Positions 31,139 through 39,130 of a stretch of DNA of 59,884 nucleotides are shown here, piece by piece. Where the stretch lies: positions 1-59,884 of the forward strand of contig JACTMP010000047.1 of the NCBI GenBank assembly GCA_014584575.1. Direction: 5' to 3'. Every line of letters starts with the position of its first letter. Position 1 is the first letter of the stretch. The notes under the pieces are model-generated. The model ran no database searches. It was given only the letters and a program-made list of their open reading frames with translations, and was not told the DNA's origin. The translations under genes and the position numbers were made by a program. This stretch comes from Chloroflexota bacterium. Its GTDB lineage: Bacteria; Chloroflexota; Anaerolineae; Promineifilales; Promineifilaceae.

Positions 31139-33103
31139 TTCATCCGTTTATCCGCCCTATTATGGCCCGGCGTCATCTGGCAGCGGCAAAACAGTGGCAG
31201 CGGGTATGACCTCTATGCCAGGCCGCTGGACAGCAACGGCCTGCCCTCTGGCGAACCCTTTGTCATTCAGGAAGCGCTGGGCAACCAGCAAAACCCGGCG
31301 CTTGCGGCTGGCAGCAACCAGCGATACCAGCTTGCCTGGCAGGATGATGCTACCGGGCCGTGGGATTTGTACACGGCCGTCCTTGACCGCCGCTACCAGG
31401 TGACACACATCGAATACGACTACGACCCGCTCTATCGCCTGGTAAAAGCAGAGTACAGTGGCGACGTTTCGGCTGGCTACACTTACATTTATGATGCCGT
31501 AGGTAACATGACCGCCTACGAAGAAACCATTGGTACAGTCACCAGCAGCGTCAACCGTACCTTCAACGCCGCCAACCAGCTACTGGTGTCTGTGGACAGC
31601 GAGGCCGGCAGCAGCATTTTCACCTATGATAACAATGGCAATCTGGAGCGTATCAACTTGCCCGGCTTTGCGGAGGAGAAGTTGCTGTATACATACAACC
31701 AGCGCAACCTGCTGACCCTGGTCTCACGGCAGGTTGGCTATACCGCGCCACAAGAAGAAGCCGCCTTTGTTTATGATGGGGATGGCAACCGGCTGCAACA
31801 AATAGACCACACCGGCAGCCAGCTTGTGACCACCACCTACACCAACGACATCCTCGGCCTCTCCCAGGTGTTGGTCAGCGATGATGGCACAACGGCCACC
31901 TACAACCTCTTTGGCCTGGACCTGATTAGCCAGGATAATGGCACAGAAACGCGATTCATGCTGGCCGACGGTTTGGGCAGCGTGCGCACCGAAATGGTGG
32001 GCGACAGCATTGAAACCGCCACCACCTACGAACCCTATGGCAAACTCCTGGCCCAAACCGGCAACAGTGGCACCGTCTACGGCTTCACCGGCGAACAATA
32101 CGACGCTGCCACCGGACTGGTGTATCTGCGGGCACGCTACTACAGTCCGTTGCTCAAAATCTTCCTTTCCCGTGACCCATTCCCTGGATATGATACCTTG
32201 TCAGTTTCCCAAAATGGCTATGCCTACGTTCACTCCAATCCTGTCAATCATACAGACCCTACAGGTAATTGGGTATGGGCGGCATCGGAAGCCACTTTAC
32301 GTGAAACAAATGATGAGGCGATGGATATTATAACAAGTGCGGTGCATCGAAAAATTTATGCAAATTTACACGTCCCTTATTCAAGTGTGTGGCACGCTGA
32401 ATATCCTATTCCAGGAACGAGCTATGAACGGATAGACCTACTTAACTCGGCTTATGGATACTTATGGGAAATTAAACCTCGCTATAAAGAAGCCGAAGCT
32501 CAGGCTCAGATTAACGGTTATAGAATTGCTATGAATGCCGGACGAGGAAACCTTCATGGCTCGGCACCAACAGGAGGGCCTTACAACTGGAACTATGATC
32601 CTCAACGGTGGATACTCGGTCCGCGTGGTACATTTCCCTCAAAAGAGCTTTTAGGGCAAGACCCATCGGGATGGTGGGATATCTATTATGGCCAAACGCA
32701 AGATGGTGTTATTGTTTGGTGGAAAGAAAGAAGGCAAAGACAGGAGGTCAGGGTTCTCGTACCAATACCGGAGTGGGTGGCGTGGAGTGAGAAAAACACG
32801 TATCCAAGCCTGAGCTCGGTGCCCATACCTGTGCCCGTGCCCCAACCTGGACCACAAGGCACACCTGTACCGCCTGCTATGCCCGGATTCCCTCCATGGC
32901 CCAATCCACAACCTGTGCCCACACCGATACATTACTATAGTACGCCTATTCCGATTTGCCTGTCCAGTAACTCGAAAGTGGGAAACAGTGCGGTCACGGC
33001 CGGTGGGACAACGCTTGTTGTGTACATCGTATACCGAGTTGTACGGGCAGCTCTGTCCCCTGGGTGCGGCCCCGCTGCCCCATTATGCGCTTTTGGTCCC
33101 TAA
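31139..33103 (+). CDS. RHS-repeat protein 3' part with C-terminal toxin domain
   Basis: The open frame runs from 31139 without a natural start; the previous fragment at 29214 is its lost 5' part. It holds VVW-type repeats (31172-31380), YD repeats (YDYDPLYRLVKAEYSG, YDAVGNMTAYEE, YDGDGNRLQQ), the RHS core (TGEQYDAATGLVYLRARYYS, FLSRDP), then PVNHTDPTGNW. After this border, from about 32270, the sequence becomes AT-richer. The variable tip contains ERIDLLNSAYGYLWEIKP, a D-x(11)-E-x-K pattern of PD-(D/E)xK nucleases, then a Pro-rich stretch and a C-terminal hydrophobic helix. A contact-dependent or exported toxin is inferred. Confidence 0.8.
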   Translation, partial: FIRLSALLWPGVIWQRQNSGSGYDLYARPLDSNGLPSGEPFVIQEALGNQQNPALAAGSNQRYQLAWQDDATGPWDLYTAVLDRRYQVTHIEYDYDPLYRLVKAEYSGDVSAGYTYIYDAVGNMTAYEETIGTVTSSVNRTFNAANQLLVSVDSEAGSSIFTYDNNGNLERINLPGFAEEKLLYTYNQRNLLTLVSRQVGYTAPQEEAAFVYDGDGNRLQQIDHTGSQLVTTTYTNDILGLSQVLVSDDGTTATYNLFGLDLISQDNGTETRFMLADGLGSVRTEMVGDSIETATTYEPYGKLLAQTGNSGTVYGFTGEQYDAATGLVYLRARYYSPLLKIFLSRDPFPGYDTLSVSQNGYAYVHSNPVNHTDPTGNWVWAASEATLRETNDEAMDIITSAVHRKIYANLHVPYSSVWHAEYPIPGTSYERIDLLNSAYGYLWEIKPRYKEAEAQAQINGYRIAMNAGRGNLHGSAPTGGPYNWNYDPQRWILGPRGTFPSKELLGQDPSGWWDIYYGQTQDGVIVWWKERRQRQEVRVLVPIPEWVAWSEKNTYPSLSSVPIPVPVPQPGPQGTPVPPAMPGFPPWPNPQPVPTPIHYYSTPIPICLSSNSKVGNSAVTAGGTTLVVYIVYRVVRAALSPGCGPAAPLCAFGP

Positions 33104-33117
33104 AATGGAGATAGACT

Positions 33118-33621
33118 ATGATTGTGCTTGAAGATATTGCGCGTGAGGTGCTTAGGATACTCGTTGCGCATGGTCATAACCCAGTAGGTAGCATTGCTAT
33201 TAACCTCAATGTCCCAAAGCGAGACTTCGACCATATGCTCGTAGGAAATGCGGATTCCGTTCACAGGTTTGAAACTGACACATATGGAGAGCTTAGAGAT
33301 GAGGGAGAGTTAGGAGATATTAGCTGGAATTGTACTCTATCATATAGCCTTTATTCTGGCTCGTATGTAAGGATGCCTGCTGTGAAGGACAGGCAGTTAA
33401 AAGCTATTATCCAAGATCTGGCTACCAGCTTTAAGACAACAAATGTGTCTGTTTCAGCTTACCAGGTTGATTGGGTGCTTGAGGCAGCAGATTTTGATGA
33501 TAAGTTCACCGGCGATCCAAACTTGCTGGCAGATATGGGCAGAGGTATCCAGGCAAGTGAGCCCGTTGAAGGAATGTATTGCAGTATACAGATTATGCGA
33601 CCAATCCAACTTGATTCCTGA
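33118..33621 (+). CDS. Candidate immunity protein for the RHS tip
   Basis: A 167-aa protein, 14 bases after the RHS gene with GGAGA before the ATG. No family is recognised. It is acidic and cytosolic-looking (no signal peptide or membrane helix), with an N-terminal helix EDIAREVLRILVAHGHNP followed by strands. Position directly behind a polymorphic toxin tip, AT-rich composition shared with that tip and small size fit an immunity protein; this is inference. Confidence 0.6.
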   Translation: MIVLEDIAREVLRILVAHGHNPVGSIAINLNVPKRDFDHMLVGNADSVHRFETDTYGELRDEGELGDISWNCTLSYSLYSGSYVRMPAVKDRQLKAIIQDLATSFKTTNVSVSAYQVDWVLEAADFDDKFTGDPNLLADMGRGIQASEPVEGMYCSIQIMRPIQLDS

Positions 33622-33624
33622 CAC

Positions 33625-33735
33625 TCACTGCTCTGGTCCGGTCTTCCGGTCTCCCGCTGAGGCGCGGTTTTTTTCCAGCAGGTGTGGTCGGTCTTCCCAG
33701 ACCGTGCCACATTCTTTGCTTGCCACCAGAACGTT
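33625..33735 (+). repeat. Dispersed repeat, copy C
   Basis: CACTGCTCTGGTCCGGTCTTCC, cut here to its pattern, is followed by GAGGCGCGG, then GGTCGGTCTTCCCAGACCG and a CTTGCCACCAG tail. It continues into TGGCATTGTTCACTGGCGCA and one array unit, exactly as copy B does. Confidence 0.65.
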
Positions 33736-33944
33736 TAAGGCCGTTCGATGCTCTGCTTTTGCGTGGCATTGTTCACTGGCGCACCTCTACGGCCGTGACC
33801 TGTATGGGATTCAGCACGGCCGTACACAGCAATTGTGGCGCGGAGGAGAATGGGGGACACGGCCGTCCCCCCTCATCACCAGGTCTGCATCCGTCACCTG
33901 ACCGGCAGTGATATTGTTCTCATCAGCACGGCCGTCGCCCCTTG

Positions 33945-34004
33945 CCGTCTGCCCCATCCACTTGCCAGCCACCAGCACAGCAATCCCAAGACCACATCCT
34001 GCTG
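33945..34004 (-). repeat. Dispersed repeat, partial inverted copy
   Basis: On the minus strand GGTCTTGGGATTGCTGTGCT and GGTGGCTGGCAAGTGGATGG match the copy at 27371-27430 and the tail of copy A. It ends where the T-box duplicate begins. Confidence 0.6.
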
Positions 34005-34104
34005 ATACTTTCAGCCACGATACCGGCTCTCTTAAGGGGGCGCTGCCTACTACTCCCACTCACTATCTTTATTTGTTCACTTGCGGCGGGAGTATACCCG
34101 ACAG
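34005..34104 (-). repeat. Second copy of the T-box distal stem I and start region
   Basis: About 100 bases nearly identical (around 6 differences) to 26972-27070, in the same orientation. It keeps the TATACT box, the GTGAGTGGGAGTAG start and the AGAGAGCC...GGCTGAAAG distal arm, but stops before the GTC specifier and lacks the antiterminator. It forms a direct repeat with the valS leader, enclosing the accessory block. Confidence 0.85.
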
Positions 34105-34120
34105 CCCAACCGGGTGGCAA
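34091..34120 (-). promoter_or_regulatory. Duplicated promoter of the orphan T-box fragment
   Basis: TTGCCA (34120-34115) and TATACT (34096-34091) on the minus strand with an 18-base spacer, as in the valS promoter. It would transcribe the gene-free repeats at 33.6-34.0 kb. Confidence 0.5.
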
Positions 34121-34206
34121 GGTGCATTTCCACGTTTATGTTGACGATTTGACGATTACCTGTTGACCGCTGACAATTAGCGGCAAACAAACAAGGGAAG
34201 AATTTT

Positions 34207-34587
34207 ATGGACACGGTGTATACCATTCATCAAGGATTTTCCAATACTGCCATGCTTTATTTCCTCGTTTTGGGGATTTGGGGGTTCGTGCGGGCCGTGC
34301 GGGGGCAGAGTGTGGGCAGCAGCTATGCGGGGGCGTTGGTTGTGGCGCAGGTATTGTTGGTAGTGAATATCGTGGTCGGGGGGCTGTTGTGGGTTAACGG
34401 CCGTAACATCAACATGGCCCGCTTTGATGTACATGTCCTGTACGGAGCGTTTGTCCTCGTCTTTTTACCCTTTGTCTATGTGGCGCTGCTGCGTGGGGAC
34501 GACAGCAACCGCGCCCAATGGGTGTGGGGTTTTGTCAATCTCTTCATGTTTTTCCTCATGCCCCGTTTTTTTATTACCGGCATTTAA
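34207..34587 (+). CDS. Small four-helix membrane protein
   Basis: A 126-aa protein with GGAAG before the ATG. It has four hydrophobic helices (about 14-28, 43-63, 77-96, 107-122). A loop reads NGRNINMARFDVHVLYGAFV with a histidine in a helix start, similar to small heme- or quinone-associated membrane proteins. No family is recognised with confidence. It is the first gene right of the accessory block. Confidence 0.6.
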   Translation: MDTVYTIHQGFSNTAMLYFLVLGIWGFVRAVRGQSVGSSYAGALVVAQVLLVVNIVVGGLLWVNGRNINMARFDVHVLYGAFVLVFLPFVYVALLRGDDSNRAQWVWGFVNLFMFFLMPRFFITGI

Positions 34588-34706
34588 GACGGCCGTCTCG
34601 CCCCGATAAATAGCGCGACCAATCCCGGCTAACTCCGTATAGCGGCCATGGAGAAGGATATGCGCCGGGACCCTCTGCTTCTCCCGGCAAAACGGAGAAA
34701 AATACC

Positions 34707-35216
34707 ATGCACAAACAAAAGTCAATTATTGGTGGGTTGATCCTCATCATTGTCGGCGCCTGCATCTTGTTGGCTCAAACAGTGCCCGCTTTTTCGGGGT
34801 TGTTTGACCTTAGCCGCCAGTGGCCGTTGTTTATCATCGGATTGGGTGGGCTGTTTCTCATCGCCGCATTTCTTGGCTCGCCGGAACTGGCTATTCCCGG
34901 CAGTATCATCACCGGACTGGGCCTGATATTCTATTACCAGACGCTCACCGGCAATTGGGCCAGTTGGGCTTACATGTGGACGCTTATCCCCGGGTTTGTT
35001 GGTTTGGGGATGCTCTTCACCAGCAGTCTGGACAAGAGTCGCGCCGAAATACGCCCGGAGGGGCTGCGTCTAATCCTTATTAGCGGCGCGCTGTTTCTGA
35101 TATTTGCCCTGTTTTTCAACCTGACCTGGAATGTGATGCGATTATGGCCGGTAGTGCTTATTGGCATTGGCCTTTGGCTGCTGTATCAAAACCGCCGCCG
35201 TAGTAAGCAGTTTTGA
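34707..35216 (+). CDS. LiaI/LiaF-type membrane protein
   Basis: A 169-aa protein (GGAG upstream of the ATG) with five or six short helices. IIGGLILIIVGACILLAQ and WPVVLIGIGLWLLYQNRRR are the paired glycine-rich helix motifs of the LiaI-LiaF/DUF5668 group. Followed by a PspC-domain gene, it suggests an envelope-stress membrane module, as in Lia/Psp systems; regulation is not shown here. Confidence 0.75.
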   Translation: MHKQKSIIGGLILIIVGACILLAQTVPAFSGLFDLSRQWPLFIIGLGGLFLIAAFLGSPELAIPGSIITGLGLIFYYQTLTGNWASWAYMWTLIPGFVGLGMLFTSSLDKSRAEIRPEGLRLILISGALFLIFALFFNLTWNVMRLWPVVLIGIGLWLLYQNRRRSKQF

Positions 35217-35360
35217 TGACGTTAAACGGCCTGCCGTTGCCGACCGGCCCCGATGTAAAGAACTTTACATGGTATGGCTGCAACCTTCGGCAAACCGGGC
35301 GCGTATTGTGTGCTACTTGAACTGGAAATGTGAATGAACTCAATTTTGGAGGTAATAACC

Positions 35361-35603
35361 ATGAGTGAAAAACGATTAACCCGCAACCCTGAAGACCGCA
35401 TGATTTTTGGCGTATGCAGCGGTATTGCCAACTACCTGAACCTGGATCCCGTATTGATTCGCCTGGCGTTTGTCTTGCTGGTCCTCTTTGGGAATGGCAT
35501 TGGCATTGTTGCTTATTTGCTGCTGGCGATATTGATGCCTGAACCGGGTGTGCCTGCGGCCAAAGCCAATGGGTTTGACGACGAAGAAATCGTCATCAAA
35601 TAG
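35361..35603 (+). CDS. PspC-domain membrane protein
   Basis: About 80 aa from the ATG at 35361 (TGGAGGTAATAACC upstream; an in-frame ATG at 35334 has no site). RLTRNPEDRMIFGVCSGIAN, YLNLDPVLIRLAFVLL and AYLLLAILMPE are the whole PspC signature with one long membrane hairpin. PspC proteins sense envelope stress or act as toxin-like regulators. It is followed by a strong terminator. Confidence 0.92.
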   Translation: MSEKRLTRNPEDRMIFGVCSGIANYLNLDPVLIRLAFVLLVLFGNGIGIVAYLLLAILMPEPGVPAAKANGFDDEEIVIK

Positions 35604-35664
35604 GAACTACGGGCGCGACAGCCCGTCCCTTGAACACGCCAGCTAAGGCGCAGAACATCCCATA

Positions 35665-35695
35665 AAACCTCCGGATACCCTCCGGAGGTTTTTTC
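35665..35695 (+). terminator. Rho-independent terminator
   Basis: An 11-bp stem AAACCTCCGGA / TCCGGAGGTTT with loop TACCC, followed by TTTTTTCTT, ends the PspC transcription unit. Confidence 0.9.
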
Positions 35696-35805
35696 TTGTA
35701 AAAAAATCAGGGGTGGCGGTGGTTCTTGCCAGCAATTGGCAGTGTTTGCCCAGGTCTGTGATAGTTTCTGGCGGAAAAAGCAACGCATACTCAGGCTTAA
35801 TGATC

Positions 35806-35850
35806 ACCGGTAACGGATTACCGATAGCCGATTACCGATTACCGATTACG
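35806..35850. repeat. GATTACC-word repeat before the thiolase gene
   Basis: Four or five copies of CGATTACC, the last ending directly in the GGAGG of the next gene. It is the same word family as 2905-2955 and 26812-26880. Confidence 0.7.
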
Positions 35851-35859
35851 GAGGATTGT

Positions 35860-36999
35860 ATGCGCGAAGTAGCGATTTTAGGCGTGGGACAGACCCCGGT
35901 GCGCGAGCACTGGGATTTGTCCATTCGCCAGTTAGCGGCCGCGGCCGGGCGGGCAGCCCTGGCCGACGCCGACATCAGCCGCGTGGATGGTATCTACGTG
36001 GGTAACATGACCAGCGGCAACCTGAACGAACAGCACCACCTGGGGGCCTTGGTAGCCGACCATTTAGGCCAGTGGGGGGTGGAAGCGGTGAAGTTAGAAG
36101 CAGCTTGTGGCTCGGCCGGGTCGGCCATGCGCCAGGGCATCATCGCCATTGCCAGCGGTCAGATGGATGCGGTGCTGGTCATTGGCGTCGAGAAAATGAC
36201 CGAGACGATCATGGAAGAGACGACGGCGGCGCTGGTGACGGCCGCCGACGCCGATTATGAAGGCATTCAGGGCGTTACCTTTGTCAGCCTGAACGCCCTG
36301 ATCATGCGCCGGTATATGCACGAATATGGCTACCAGCACGGGGATTTTGCTCCCTTTGCCATAAACGCCCATGCGAATGGGGCCAAGAATCCCAATGCTC
36401 TGTTCCGGGAGCCGATTACACAAAAGATTTATGAGCGGGGGCGGGTGGTAGCCGACCCCATTACGTTGTTTGACGCTTCTCCCATTGGCGATGGCGCGGC
36501 GGCGCTGCTGCTGGTTCCGGCGGCCAAAGCGCCAGAGGCGGTGCGGGTGGCGGGTTCGGCCGTGTCTACGGACACCCTGGCGGTGCATGACCGGGAAGAT
36601 ATGCTCTGGCTGAAAGCGGCGCAGCAGTCGGCGCAGCGGGCCTATGACCAGGCAGGCATTGGCCCGGATGACGTAGACCTGTTTGAACTGCATGACGCTT
36701 TTAGCGTGATGGCGGCGTTGTCTCTGGAAGCGTGTGGGTTTGCGGAACGGGGCCAGGGGGTGCGGTTGGCGCAAGAGGGGGAGATATTCCCGGACGGCCG
36801 TATTCCCATAGCTACAATGGGAGGTCTCAAGGCGCGGGGGCACCCGGTAGGCGCCACCGGCCTCTACCAGATTGCCGAAGCAGCTTTACAACTCAGAGGC
36901 GATGCCGGCGCGGCCCAGATAGATGGCATCCACATGGCTATGGCCCAAAACATCGGCGGCAGCGGCGCAACCATTGCCACGCACATTCTTAAGAGGTGA
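35860..36999 (+). CDS. Thiolase-family acetyl-CoA acetyltransferase (SCP-x/archaeal type)
   Basis: About 379 aa from the ATG at 35860 with GGAGG 5 bases upstream. It carries the thiolase nucleophile region KLEAACGSAGSAMRQGI (Cys), the FELHDAFSVMAAL block and the GGLKARGHPVGATGLYQ block with its catalytic His. The NEDAF-type motif is HDAF and there is no typical C-G-x-G end loop, which is characteristic of the SCP-x-like/archaeal thiolases. Reaction: claisen condensation or thiolysis of acyl-CoA. The usual DUF35 partner is not adjacent. Confidence 0.88.
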   Translation: MREVAILGVGQTPVREHWDLSIRQLAAAAGRAALADADISRVDGIYVGNMTSGNLNEQHHLGALVADHLGQWGVEAVKLEAACGSAGSAMRQGIIAIASGQMDAVLVIGVEKMTETIMEETTAALVTAADADYEGIQGVTFVSLNALIMRRYMHEYGYQHGDFAPFAINAHANGAKNPNALFREPITQKIYERGRVVADPITLFDASPIGDGAAALLLVPAAKAPEAVRVAGSAVSTDTLAVHDREDMLWLKAAQQSAQRAYDQAGIGPDDVDLFELHDAFSVMAALSLEACGFAERGQGVRLAQEGEIFPDGRIPIATMGGLKARGHPVGATGLYQIAEAALQLRGDAGAAQIDGIHMAMAQNIGGSGATIATHILKR

Positions 37000-37046
37000 T
37001 CATGTGATCACGTGTTTACGTGAACACATGATCATCTGAACACATA
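37000..37046. repeat. GTGATCA/ACACATG hairpin at the thiolase stop
   Basis: Words GTGATCATGTGATCACGTG then inverted GTGAACACATGATCATCTGA start at the stop codon TGA. The gap to the next gene, 37047-37212, shows no other clear signal. Confidence 0.6.
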
Positions 37047-37212
37047 GCCCATTAGTCCTGTTTTCCTACTATTCCCGTCATTTTTACTGATAGCTTACGC
37101 CGCCACAATACAATCACGCCGTTGGTTTGATGTATGATTGTGGTGGCATAATAAGCGGCGGCAAATCAATTAGTGTGTCCCTTTCTCTGGCGGGACGGTA
37201 GAAGGAAAGAAG

Positions 37213-39070
37213 TTGCTCCAATCGAATCGTACTGAATACACACAAATATCTCCCCGGCTGCAAACCATCCTACAACAGGTTGTGGATGATGTGGTGGAGC
37301 GTTTGGGTTGTGTGGGGGCTTTGGCGACGACTCTGGAAAATGATAAAGGGTTGTATTTACGCGCATCGTCGTTTAGTGTACCGCCGCAGCAGGTGCAGCA
37401 GTTTTGGACGCGCGGTGGCTTAAGCCCTACCGGCTCAAAGGCCATTGTTTATCTGGATAATGCCCGGTATCAAAAGAATGTAGTGGTCACGGCCGTGAAT
37501 GAAGTGCAGGTGCGCGCCCGGCCCTACAGCGTGACCAACACGCTCTACGACTTGTTTCATCCCGCCGGTGATGAGCGGATCGTAGCCCAGATTCAAGCTG
37601 AATTGAACATTCAACAGGTGGTGGCGGTGCCCTTTATTGTGCAAAATGAGGTGGTAGGCACGCTGGTGGCGCTGACGGCCGTGCCCTTTTCTACCCAGGA
37701 GATTGACTTCCTGGTCGCATTTGGGCATCAGGCGGCAGCGGCGGTGCTAAGCCATTACCAGCTAACGGCCATGGAAGCATTGGAGCGTGTCATTTTCCGG
37801 CTTCAGGCACGCATGACGGATGAAGTGGAAGTGCTGCAAACAGTGGTGGATGCAGTGGTGCATGACCTGGGCTACCAGGGAGCGATGGTAGCGACGTTGG
37901 AAGAGGGCAATGCTCTGCCGGTGCGCGCTTACGCCCTGGAAGGCTCCAATGCCCTGCTGACGCAGTGGGAGAAAATGGCCGGCGCCTCACTGATCAGCAC
38001 GGACGCCGTCGTTTATCTGGATGATGACAAATACAAAGATAATTTAAGTGTGCGGGCGGTGAAGGGGTTGAACGGCCGTCCCCAAAACTACCTTACATCC
38101 AGTAACCTCTATGATCTGCTGCGTCCGATAGCCCCCAAAGCGGTGGCTGACCTGGCGCAAACCGCATTGGGCATCAAACAAGTTATTGCCGTGCCCTTTT
38201 TTATTGCTGTTTGTCGCTTCGCGCCGCCCCCGTTTCTCCGCCTGGGAAATCTCCATCCTGACCACCTTTGGCCAGCAGGCGGCGGCCGGTATTCGCAATG
38301 CCCGCCTATACCGCGAAGCCGAAGAGCAGCGCCGTATTGCCGAGCAGTTTGGTCGTATGGCCTTTAGCGCCACCGCCTCTGTGCATACCCTGGCCAACCA
38401 CATCGGCGCGGTGCGCACCTATTTGCATCTCCTGTCCGGGTTGGCCGGATTTTCTACCAGCCAGCAGCAGGAAATTTTGCACAACAACGCCAATATGCTG
38501 GATCGGCTGCGGCGCGCCTCGGACATGCTGGCAAATTTACACGAACCCTGGCAGGAAATGTCTGATGTGCCCGTCAGTGTGAATGACTGCCTGGTAAGCG
38601 CCCTAAACGCTGTCTACCCCCAGTTAATGGAGAGCAGCCATACCGATAATCTGGCAGAAGAGTTGGGAGCGCACATCCACATTTTACTGTCGCCCAATTT
38701 ACCGCCGGTGTTTACGGCCAGCGAGATGTTGACCGAGGCGTTCCGCGTGATCTTAAAAAATGCACGAGACGCCCTGCGGGAGATGGGCCGGATTGGGGAT
38801 TTGTGGATCAGCAGCCAACAGGTGAGCGGCGGCCCAGAAAACCGTGCGAGCCGCATTCACGTTACCATCAAAGACAGTGGCCCCGGCATCCCTAAAGAAC
38901 ACCTGGCTCATATTTTTGATATGGGCTGGACGACCAAAGAGGGGCAAGGCATGGGTTTTGGCCTGTTTTGGGCCAGGGATTATGTAGAAGGTTTGCGGGG
39001 GCAGCTAGAGGTAGAGTCCGTTTGGGGCGAAGGCGCTACCTTTCACATTTATTTACCGGTTGAAAAATAA
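37213..39070 (+). pseudogene. GAF-GAF histidine kinase, frameshifted
   Basis: TTG start at 37213 with AAGGAAAG. Two GAF-like repeats read in one frame to about 38200 (first VVAVPFIVQNEVVGTLVALT; second ending VIAVPFF). The second frame then resumes at LFVASRRPRFSAWEISILTT and continues to 39070. Comparing the two GAF repeats, about 8 codons are missing plus a one-base shift, a deletion of around 23 bases near 38200. The second part has a kinase core lacking an obvious H-box, but with VILKNARDALREMG (N box), KDSGPGIPKEHL and MGFGLFWAR (G boxes). A sequencing error is possible but a deletion fits better. Confidence 0.8.
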
Positions 39071-39106
39071 AAGGGCACGGCCGTAACGGCCGTGCCCTTT
39101 TATTTT
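39064..39106. terminator. Bidirectional terminator made from two ACGGCCGT palindromes
   Basis: Perfect 21-bp arms (AAAATAAAAGGGCACGGCCGT and its complement) around one central A, with A/T tracts on both sides. It includes the stop codon of the kinase and separates it from the convergent lipoprotein gene. Confidence 0.85.
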
Positions 39107-39130
39107 CCTGACCAATCGAACCAATCGCCT

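Larger units (their letters stand above)
33622..34206. other. Repeat-filled gap at the right end of the accessory block
   Basis: No gene is seen. The gap contains dispersed-repeat copy C (33625-33735), one partial ACGGCCGT array unit (33789-33866), an inverted dispersed-repeat fragment (33945-34004) and the T-box stem I duplicate (34005-34104). Confidence 0.7.

Noticed and set aside
34005..34104. A second functional T-box riboswitch
   Set aside because: It lacks the specifier codon and antiterminator and has no downstream gene, so I treat it as a duplicated fragment.
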